A stretch of 5,016 bases of DNA from Pseudomonadota bacterium (GTDB lineage Bacteria; Pseudomonadota; Gammaproteobacteria; Burkholderiales; SG8-41): assembly GCA_023431245.1 (NCBI GenBank), contig JAEYXO010000370.1:1-5016 (forward strand). The letters are read 5' to 3'. Positions 1 to 5,016 of the stretch are shown piece after piece (the first letter of the stretch is position 1; each line of letters begins with the position of its first letter). The translations under genes and the position numbers were made by a program. The notes beneath the pieces were generated by a model that ran no database searches, was not told where the DNA came from, and saw only the letters and a list, made by a program, of their open reading frames with translations.

Positions 1-617
1 AGCTTGTGCGCGGCGTCGACGCCCTCGATGTCGAAGGTCGGATCGGCCTCCGCATAACCCATGCGCTGCGCTTCCTTCAGCACGTCGGCAAAGGCGGCGC
101 CCCTGTCCCGCATCTCGGACAGGATGAAATTGCTGGTGCCGTTGATGATGCCGGCGATCCACTCGATGCGGTTGGCGGTGAGCCCCTCGCGCAGCGACTT
201 GATGATCGGAATGCCGCCGCCGACCGCCGCCTCGAAGCACACCGTGACATCCTTTGCCCGTGCCGCCGCGAAGATTTCGTTGCCGTGCAGCGCCAGCAAC
301 GCCTTGTTGGCGGTGACCACATGCTTGCCGGCGGCAATCGCCTTGAGGACCATCTCCCTGGCCACGCCGTAGCCGCCGATCAGTTCGACCACGGTGTCGA
401 TGTCCGGGTCGTTGACCACGTCGAGCGCATCGCCGGTCACGCGCGCGGCGTCACCGACTATCGATTTCGCGCGCGCGACGTCCTTGTCGGCGACCGCGGT
501 CATGCGGATTTCGCAGCCCGCCCGCCTGGAGATCTCCTCGCTGTTGCGCTGGAGCACGCGGAAAGTGCCGCCGCCGACGGTGCCTATGCCCAGCAGCCCC
601 ACATTGATCGGTTTCAT
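1..617 (-). CDS. hom: homoserine dehydrogenase, N-terminal part (gene cut by window edge)
   Basis: The enzyme reduces L-aspartate 4-semialdehyde to L-homoserine with NAD(P)H in the cytoplasm, the branch step leading to threonine and methionine. The visible 205 residues begin MKPINVGLLGIGTVGGGTF. The dinucleotide-binding glycines are G10, G12 and G15. VTANKALLA at 101-109 carries the lysine (K105) conserved at the active site of the family. FEAAVGGGIPII (128-139), INGTSNFIL (158-166) and GYAEADPTFDIEG (197-209) are family signatures of the catalytic domain. The frame stays open to the left edge, so the rest of the catalytic domain and any C-terminal ACT regulatory domain lie outside; full-length family members are usually around 430 residues. 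The ATG at 615-617 is chosen because it sits at the usual distance before the Rossmann motif. The only Shine-Dalgarno-like AGGA lies about 13 nt upstream, which is weak. The gene follows alaC by 43 bp with no visible promoter or terminator between them, so co-transcription is likely. Confidence 0.96.
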   Translation of the reverse strand, partial: MKPINVGLLGIGTVGGGTFRVLQRNSEEISRRAGCEIRMTAVADKDVARAKSIVGDAARVTGDALDVVNDPDIDTVVELIGGYGVAREMVLKAIAAGKHVVTANKALLALHGNEIFAAARAKDVTVCFEAAVGGGIPIIKSLREGLTANRIEWIAGIINGTSNFILSEMRDRGAAFADVLKEAQRMGYAEADPTFDIEGVDAAHK

Positions 618-660
618 TGATTCGCTGTCGTCCTGTTGTCTGCGTGGTTGCGGCGGCCGC

Positions 661-1848
661 CTATTTCAGCAGGCCGTCCTTGCGGAACATTTCCTTGATG
701 GTGCGGATCGCCTGGCGTGTCCTGGCCTCGTTCTCGATCAGCGCAAAACGCACATGGCTGTCGCCGTAGTGGCCGAAGCCGGTGCCCGGCGCCACGGCGA
801 CCTTGCCTTCCAGCAGCAGCTTTTTCGAGAATTCGAGGGAACCCATCGCCTTGTACGGTTCGGGTATCGGCGCCCAGATGTACATCGTCGCCTGCGGCTT
901 GTCGACCTGCCAGCCCATCGCGTTGAGGCCCGACCACAACACGTCGCGCCTCCCCTGGTAGACGAGGCGCACGTTCTCGACGCAGTCCTGCGGCCCCTCC
1001 AGCGCGATGATCGAGGCCACCTGGATCGGGGTGAAGGTGCCGTAGTCGTGGTAACTCTTCATCCGCGCCAGCGCGTTGACCAGGTCGCGGTTGCCGACCA
1101 TGAAACCGACCCGCCAGCCGGCCATGTTGTAGCTTTTCGACATCGTGAAGAACTCCACCGCGATGTCGCGCGCGCCGGGCACCTGCAGGATCGACGGCGC
1201 CTTGTAGCCGTCGAACACGATATCGGCATAGGCCAGGTCATGGACCACGTAGATGTCATGCTCGCGGGCGATCGCGATCAGGCGCTCGAAAAACGCGAGA
1301 TCCACGCACTGCGTCGTCGGATTGCTCGGAAAATTGACGATCAGCATCTTCGGTTTCGGGTAGGTGTCCCGGATCGACTGCTCCAGGGCCTCGAAGAAAT
1401 CGACGCCGGCGTGCATCGGCACGTGGCGGATGTCCGCGCCGGCAATCACCGGACCGTAGATGTGGATCGGATAGCTCGGATTGGGCACCAGCACGATGTC
1501 GCCCCGCTCCAGCGTCGCCAGCGCGAGATGCGCGATGCCCTCCTTCGAGCCGATGGTGACGATGGCCTCGGAATCGGGATCGAGCTCGACGCCGTAACGC
1601 GTCTTGTACCAGTTGCAGATGGCCTTGCGCAGCCGGGTGATGCCTTTCGATACCGAGTAACCGTGGGTGTCCGGGCGCTGCACCGTTTCGACCAGCTTGT
1701 CGACGATATGCCGCGGCGTCGGCTGGTCCGGATTGCCCATGCTGAAATCGATGATGTCTTCGCCACGCCGGCGCGCGGCGAGTTTCAGCTCGCCGGTGAC
1801 GTTGAACACGTACGGCGGCAGGCGTTTGATGCGCGGAAAATCTTCCAT
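661..1848 (-). CDS. alaC: AlaC-type PLP-dependent alanine/glutamate-pyruvate aminotransferase
   Basis: This is a fold-type I (class I/II) aminotransferase of 395 residues, expected to transfer an amino group between alanine/pyruvate and glutamate/2-oxoglutarate in the cytoplasm. Recalled from memory, E. coli AlaC (about 412 residues) matches along the whole length, including RLPPYVFN near the start, RRRGEDIIDFSMGNPD (27-42), IVTIGSKEG (96-104), VPNPSYPIHIYG (121-132) and VRFALIEN (366-373). The Schiff-base lysine is K238 in FFTMSKSYNMAGWR. N176 (FPSNPT), D204 and Y207 (VVHDLAYAD) are the expected cofactor contacts, and R367 is the likely carboxylate-binding arginine. The frame is open up to an ATG at 1981-1983. 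The start at 1846-1848 is preferred because it matches the family N terminus and because the upstream ATG lies above the predicted -10 element. Its ribosome site is weak: GGAA four bases before the ATG. The gene runs on into hom after 43 bp. Exact amino-acid specificity cannot be read from the sequence; relatives include LL-diaminopimelate aminotransferases, but the match to AlaC is far closer. Confidence 0.95.
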   Translation of the reverse strand: MEDFPRIKRLPPYVFNVTGELKLAARRRGEDIIDFSMGNPDQPTPRHIVDKLVETVQRPDTHGYSVSKGITRLRKAICNWYKTRYGVELDPDSEAIVTIGSKEGIAHLALATLERGDIVLVPNPSYPIHIYGPVIAGADIRHVPMHAGVDFFEALEQSIRDTYPKPKMLIVNFPSNPTTQCVDLAFFERLIAIAREHDIYVVHDLAYADIVFDGYKAPSILQVPGARDIAVEFFTMSKSYNMAGWRVGFMVGNRDLVNALARMKSYHDYGTFTPIQVASIIALEGPQDCVENVRLVYQGRRDVLWSGLNAMGWQVDKPQATMYIWAPIPEPYKAMGSLEFSKKLLLEGKVAVAPGTGFGHYGDSHVRFALIENEARTRQAIRTIKEMFRKDGLLK

Positions 1849-1910
1849 TTGATTCCAAGAATCCCAGAATGACGCGTGCAGGGGCCCGGATTGGCCAGCC
1901 GCGGCATTGC

Positions 1911-1939
1911 GGCACCGGGGCGTCCTGCAAATCGGTGCC
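1911..1939. repeat. perfect 7-bp inverted repeat in the divergent control region
   Basis: GGCACCG at 1911-1917 is the exact reverse complement of CGGTGCC at 1933-1939, with a 15-bp spacer. The arm centres are 22 bp apart, about two helical turns. The dyad is centred near -43 relative to the inferred plus-strand start, and lies at about +14 to +42 of the inferred alaC transcript. It could be an operator for a dimeric regulator or an RNA stem-loop. Chance occurrence in GC-rich DNA is possible. Confidence 0.45.
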
Positions 1940-1948
1940 CGGCGGGCA
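1936..1948. repeat. small hairpin TGCCC-GGC-GGGCA overlapping the inverted repeat
   Basis: TGCCC (1936-1940) pairs with GGGCA (1944-1948) across a 3-nt loop. It shares 1936-1939 with the right arm of the 1911-1939 inverted repeat, so the two structures cannot form together. It lies early in the inferred alaC leader. No U-tract follows, so it is not a terminator. Confidence 0.3.
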
Positions 1949-1955
1949 GAAAACG

Positions 1956-1961
1956 TATAAT
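1956..1961 (+). promoter_or_regulatory. candidate -10 element (TATAAT) for the Mth938-like gene
   Basis: A perfect TATAAT in an otherwise GC-rich region lies 38 bp before the ATG at 2000. Transcription would start near 1968, leaving a leader of about 32 nt. There is no convincing -35 at 16-18 bp spacing (the 17-bp position reads CGGTGC) and no TG extension, so the promoter may need an activator. It overlaps the opposing alaC -10 by two bases. Confidence 0.5.
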
Positions 1962-1988
1962 TGTAGCCAAGCAGATTATGCACGGCAA
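1960..1988 (-). promoter_or_regulatory. candidate sigma-70 promoter for alaC-hom
   Basis: Read on the minus strand, TTGCCG (1983-1988, four of six consensus bases) is followed after exactly 17 bp by TACAAT (1960-1965, five of six). Transcription would start near 1953, giving a leader of about 105 nt before alaC. The -35 lies inside the predicted 5' untranslated region of the divergent gene. This is predicted from motifs only. Confidence 0.55.
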
Positions 1989-1999
1989 ATCATGGGCTT

Positions 2000-2371
2000 A
2001 TGAAACTGCATCTGGCAAACGCCCGGAACGGCCATTCCTTCACCGCTTACGGCCCCGGTTACCTCGCAGTCAACGGCATCCGGTATGAGCATTCCCTGCT
2101 GGTCTCCCCGGACACCCCTCCGGAGGAATGGCCGGTTACGGCCTTTGCCGCGCTGTCGGCCGCGCATGCCGCGGCGCTGCTGGCGCACAAGCCGGAGATC
2201 ATCGTTTTCGGGACCGGGCCGCGGCAGCTGCCGCCGGAACAGGAACTGCTGCGTGCCCTCGCCGGCTCGGGCACCGGTTTTGAGGTGATGGCCACGCCCG
2301 CCGGCTGCCGCACCTTCAACATACTCGCCGCCGAAGGCCGCCGCGTGCTGGGCGCTATGCTCCTGCCCTGA
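2000..2371 (+). CDS. Mth938-like domain protein (DUF498 / Xcc1710-like family)
   Basis: This is a complete single-domain protein of 123 residues, the usual size for the family. Seen in the sequence: the N-terminal strand region FTAYGPGYLAVNGIRY (14-29), PEIIVFGTG (65-73), the family block EVMATPAGCRTFNIL (95-109) with C103, R104, T105 and N107, and EGRR (112-115). There is no signal peptide or membrane segment, so it is probably cytoplasmic. Known relatives include human AAMDC and NDUFAF3. The bacterial role is not established and no catalytic function should be assumed. The ATG at 2000 matches the usual start of the family. No Shine-Dalgarno sequence precedes it, and two out-of-frame ATGs lie just upstream (1978, 1992). 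The second opens ATG-GGC-TTA-TGA, whose stop overlaps the real start. The gene is divergent from alaC and its last 17 bp overlap the 3' end of the convergent kinase gene. Confidence 0.88.
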   Translation: MKLHLANARNGHSFTAYGPGYLAVNGIRYEHSLLVSPDTPPEEWPVTAFAALSAAHAAALLAHKPEIIVFGTGPRQLPPEQELLRALAGSGTGFEVMATPAGCRTFNILAAEGRRVLGAMLLP

Positions 2372-5016
2372 CCGGCTCCGGCGGTACATCAGCCGCCGCA
2401 GGCGCGGACTGCGCCGGCAGCGTGAAGAAGAACGTCGCCCCCGCTCCCGGTTGCGCCTCCGCCCAGACATTGCCGCCATGGCGGCGGATGACCCGCTGCA
2501 CCAGGGCGAGCCCGATTCCGGTGCCCTGGAACTCCGAATCGCTGTGCAGGCGCTGGAACGCGCCGAACAGCTTGTTGGCGTAAGTCATGTCGAAACCCAC
2601 GCCGTTGTCGCGCACGAAATAGGTCTTGCCCGCGGAGTCCACCGTGCACCCGACCTCGATGGCCGCGTCAGGACGGAGCCCGGTGAACTTCCAGGCATTG
2701 CGCAGCAGGTTGTCGAGCGCGATGCGCAGCAGCCCGCTGTCTGCGGCAACAACCATGCCTGTCGCCACATCCACTTTCACCCGGCGCCCGGGATCCGCAA
2801 GCGCCAGTTCCCTCGCGATGTCCAGCGCCATGGCGCTGAGGTCGCAATCGCCGATCTGCAGGTCGCGGCGCGTCACACGCGCGAGTTCCAGCAGGTCGTC
2901 GATCAGCTTGGCCATGCGCTGGCTGCCGGCGCGGACACGCTCCAGATAACCGCGGCCCGTCTCGTCAAGCCGGGCCGCATATTCGTCGAGCAGGATCTGG
3001 CTGAAGCCGTCTATCGTCCGCAGCGGCGCGCGCAGGTCATGCGACACCGAATAGGAGAATGACTCCAGTTCACGATTGGCCGCGGCAAGCGCGCGCGTGC
3101 GCTGCTCGACGCGCTGTTCCAGTTCCGCATTGAGCTGGTGCACTTCGGCCTCGGCATGCCTGAAATCGGTGAGGTCATAACCCATCAGGTGGACACCAAC
3201 GACGGCGCCATCCTCCCTCCGGTGCGGAATCAGGGTCATGCGCACCACCCGCCTGCCGGCCAGCGTGTCCAGCGTGATTTCATCGGTGACATCGTCGCCG
3301 CGCAGCGCCTTCTCCAGCAGGGGATGCAGCGGCGCACCGTAGCGCGGGTCGCCGTCCTGCGCCGTGCCGAACCACCGGTCGAACGCGATGTTGGAATACT
3401 GCAGCTGCCGGGCATCATCAAAAAAGGCGATCACGGCCGGCACATTGTCGGCGATGGCCCTCAGGCGCGCCTCGTTGTCCCGCAGCAGCCGCTCCATGCG
3501 CATCTGGTCGGTCATGTCGCGCACCAGCACCAGCCTGACCCTGCGGCCGGAGAGTGTCGTCGGATAGGAATAGATTTCGACGTCGAAGGTCCTGCCGCCC
3601 TTGCCGACATGCTTTTTCTGCAGATGTTCGACGATTCCGGCCGGGCGGTTCAGGGCGCCGGGGTCACGCTCCCGGTTTTCCGGGGTCTGTATGTCGACCA
3701 GGGTCATCGCCAGCATTTCGTCGCGCGAATAGCCGTACAGTGCCAGGCAGGCATCGTTGACCTCGAGGAACTCCAGGCTGTCCTCGTCGCGCAGGTACAT
3801 CGGCAGCGGGGTCAGTGCAAAAAGCTGCCGGTAACGCGCCTCGCTTTCGAGCACCCGGGCCTCGCTCGCCACCTGCTCCGAAATGTCCTCGATGACCGAA
3901 ATCAGGTAACCGGTCTTTTCCCGCCCGCCGCTGTCTGCCAGCCGGGAAACCGACAGATTCACCCAGATCGGCGTGCCGTCCCTGCGCCGGTAGCGTTTGC
4001 GGCGGGAATAGCTGGTGACCGCACCGCTCATCAGCTGCCGGTTCATCTGCACAGTGCTGTCCAGATCCTCCTCGACGGTGAGGTCGGTGGTGGTTTTCTG
4101 CAGCAGCTCGCTCTCCGTGTAGCCGAGGATCTCGCAAAGCTTCCGGTTCACGCGCAGGAAACGCGGCCTTTCGGTCAGTTCCCGGATCGCGATGCCGACC
4201 GAGGCCTGTTCGAATATCGCGCGGAACCGTGTTTCGCTCTCCTGCAGCGCGGCCTGCGCCATGCGGCGGTCGGTGACATCCAGCGCGACCACCAGGCGTG
4301 CCGGTTTGCCGGCAAACTCGAACGGCTGCGCGGTGATCTCGACGAGCAGCATCCGGCCGTCCCGGGTCAGGTGGCGCCGCTCGAAATGCGCGGTCGCCGC
4401 CGGATCGCGGTTGAACAGCTCGCGGCCCACCCGCTCGCGGTCCTCGACGACCTGGAGGTCGACCGCGCTCATCTGCAGCAGCTGCTCCCGGGAATAGCCG
4501 TATTTGGCCACCATCGCATCATTGACGGCGAGGAACCGGGGCGTGGCGGTTTCAGCCACCCACATCGGCAGCGGCGCCGATTCGAATATCAGGCGGTAAC
4601 GCCGCTCGCTCTCCTCGAGGGCGGCCACCATTTTCATGCGCTCCGTGACGTCCTGCGCGGTCGCCAGCACACCGGCAAATCCGCCGGCCTCATCGCTCAG
4701 CGGCGTATTGCTCCAGTCGCAGATGATCCGCGTGCCGTCCTTGCGGATGTTTTCATTGGTTCCGGAAACCGCCAGGTCGCCGGCCTGCACCCGGGCGCGC
4801 CGCGCCCAGACCCGCGATCGCAGCTGCTCCGGCACGATCAGTTCCGCGATATCGCGGCCCCGCAACTCCTGCAGCGAATAACCGAACACCTTCTCCGCCA
4901 CGGGATTGCAGTAGACGAGACGGAAGTTCTGGTCCTGCAGAAAACAGGCCACCGGCATGTGCTGCAGCTGCAGTTCGAGCCGCCCCAGCAGGTGCTGGAG
5001 CTCGCGCTGCAGGTGG
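2355..5016 (-). CDS. multi-PAS sensor histidine kinase, C-terminal part (5' end beyond window)
   Basis: This is a two-component sensor kinase that autophosphorylates a histidine and passes the phosphate to a response regulator. Residues are numbered from the Met at 4956-4958. That Met is internal: the frame is open for 19 more codons to the window edge, encoding a leucine/glutamine-rich helix that leads into a PAS domain. Five PAS domains follow at about 1-108, 116-232, 241-362, 371-486 and 493-600, each ending in a D-x-(T/S)-(E/D) motif (D103, D227, D358, D481, D595). A coiled coil spans about 603-632. The HisKA domain has the phospho-acceptor H640 in SYSVSHDLRAPLR. The ATPase domain has an N box (N750, N754; NAWKFT), a G1 box DNGVG (784-788), an F box LFGAFQRLH (797-805) and a G2 box GTGIGLAL (812-819). 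An Ala/Pro-rich tail ends at 867. All catalytic motifs are intact. No transmembrane segment, receiver domain, or heme- or flavin-binding motif is visible, so the ligand is unknown. The kinase core resembles phytochrome-type kinases, whose partners are often single-domain receivers; that pairing is inference. Confidence 0.95.
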   Translation of the reverse strand, partial: HLQRELQHLLGRLELQLQHMPVACFLQDQNFRLVYCNPVAEKVFGYSLQELRGRDIAELIVPEQLRSRVWARRARVQAGDLAVSGTNENIRKDGTRIICDWSNTPLSDEAGGFAGVLATAQDVTERMKMVAALEESERRYRLIFESAPLPMWVAETATPRFLAVNDAMVAKYGYSREQLLQMSAVDLQVVEDRERVGRELFNRDPAATAHFERRHLTRDGRMLLVEITAQPFEFAGKPARLVVALDVTDRRMAQAALQESETRFRAIFEQASVGIAIRELTERPRFLRVNRKLCEILGYTESELLQKTTTDLTVEEDLDSTVQMNRQLMSGAVTSYSRRKRYRRRDGTPIWVNLSVSRLADSGGREKTGYLISVIEDISEQVASEARVLESEARYRQLFALTPLPMYLRDEDSLEFLEVNDACLALYGYSRDEMLAMTLVDIQTPENRERDPGALNRPAGIVEHLQKKHVGKGGRTFDVEIYSYPTTLSGRRVRLVLVRDMTDQMRMERLLRDNEARLRAIADNVPAVIAFFDDARQLQYSNIAFDRWFGTAQDGDPRYGAPLHPLLEKALRGDDVTDEITLDTLAGRRVVRMTLIPHRREDGAVVGVHLMGYDLTDFRHAEAEVHQLNAELEQRVEQRTRALAAANRELESFSYSVSHDLRAPLRTIDGFSQILLDEYAARLDETGRGYLERVRAGSQRMAKLIDDLLELARVTRRDLQIGDCDLSAMALDIARELALADPGRRVKVDVATGMVVAADSGLLRIALDNLLRNAWKFTGLRPDAAIEVGCTVDSAGKTYFVRDNGVGFDMTYANKLFGAFQRLHSDSEFQGTGIGLALVQRVIRRHGGNVWAEAQPGAGATFFFTLPAQSAPAAADVPPEPVRAGA

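Noticed and set aside
6..620. A 204-codon plus-strand open frame at the left edge
   Set aside because: It is the antisense of homoserine dehydrogenase, which has intact family motifs on the minus strand.
652..661. A 10-bp palindrome GGCGGCCGCC between alaC and hom
   Set aside because: It has no loop and no T-tract, so it is not a terminator; it is expected at this base composition.
1851..1870. Near-tandem 8-bp repeat ATTCTGGG / ATTCTTGG (minus strand) just before alaC
   Set aside because: There are only two imperfect copies, with no known role; it may only contribute a weak ribosome site.
394..1872. A 492-codon open frame on the plus strand spanning the hom/alaC region
   Set aside because: It is antisense to two clearly recognisable genes, is rich in Arg, His and Asp as expected of a reverse frame in GC-rich coding DNA, and shows no domain I recognise.
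1785..1907. A minus-strand upstream frame starting at the ATG at 1905-1907 and overlapping the alaC start
   Set aside because: It has no ribosome site and no run of threonine, isoleucine or alanine codons that would suggest a leader peptide; it reads on into alaC out of frame and is probably chance.
1846..1983. A longer alaC reading frame starting at the ATG at 1981-1983
   Set aside because: The extra 45 residues do not resemble AlaC proteins, and this ATG lies upstream of the predicted -10 element; the ATG at 1846-1848 fits the family.
2379..2398. A 6-bp stem (CGGCGG / CCGCCG) just after the Mth938-like stop codon
   Set aside because: No T-tract follows, and it lies within the kinase coding sequence, where such GC-rich stems are common.
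2868..4975. Recurrent CTGCAG hexamers through the kinase gene
   Set aside because: Most come from Leu-Gln codon pairs (CTG CAG) in the PAS linkers and the preferred codons of the gene, not from a repeat family.

Overview
The window is GC-rich, with strong third-position G/C and tightly packed genes. It looks like a chromosomal segment of a proteobacterium, most likely a betaproteobacterium. That placement is an inference from three things: the close match of the aminotransferase to proteobacterial AlaC, the homoserine dehydrogenase sequence, and the neighbourhood Mth938-like gene / alaC / hom, which I recall as common in betaproteobacteria. I see no mobile element, CRISPR array, tRNA or rRNA.

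Layout. (1) Positions 1-617, minus strand: the N-terminal 205 residues of homoserine dehydrogenase (hom), cut by the left window edge. (2) Positions 661-1848, minus strand: a complete AlaC-type PLP aminotransferase, 43 bp upstream of hom and probably in the same transcript. (3) Positions 1849-1999: a 151-bp divergent regulatory region. It holds overlapping back-to-back promoter candidates and a perfect 7-bp inverted repeat whose right arm can instead join a second small hairpin. (4) Positions 2000-2371, plus strand: a small Mth938-like (DUF498) protein. (5) Positions 2355-5016, minus strand: the C-terminal 886 residues of a sensor histidine kinase with five consecutive PAS domains. It overlaps the 3' end of the Mth938-like gene by 17 bp, tail to tail, and is cut by the right window edge.

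How the genes fit together. alaC and hom form an amino-acid metabolism unit: interconversion of pyruvate/alanine and glutamate/2-oxoglutarate, and the homoserine step towards threonine and methionine. The Mth938-like gene is divergent from it and shares the intergenic control region. The histidine kinase appears unrelated. No response regulator lies on its 3' side, and any partner would have to be upstream of position 5016 or elsewhere.

I found no clear new biological system. The points most worth a second look are the control region at 1911-1988, the missing 5' end and unknown input of the multi-PAS kinase, and the unexplained company of the Mth938-like protein.
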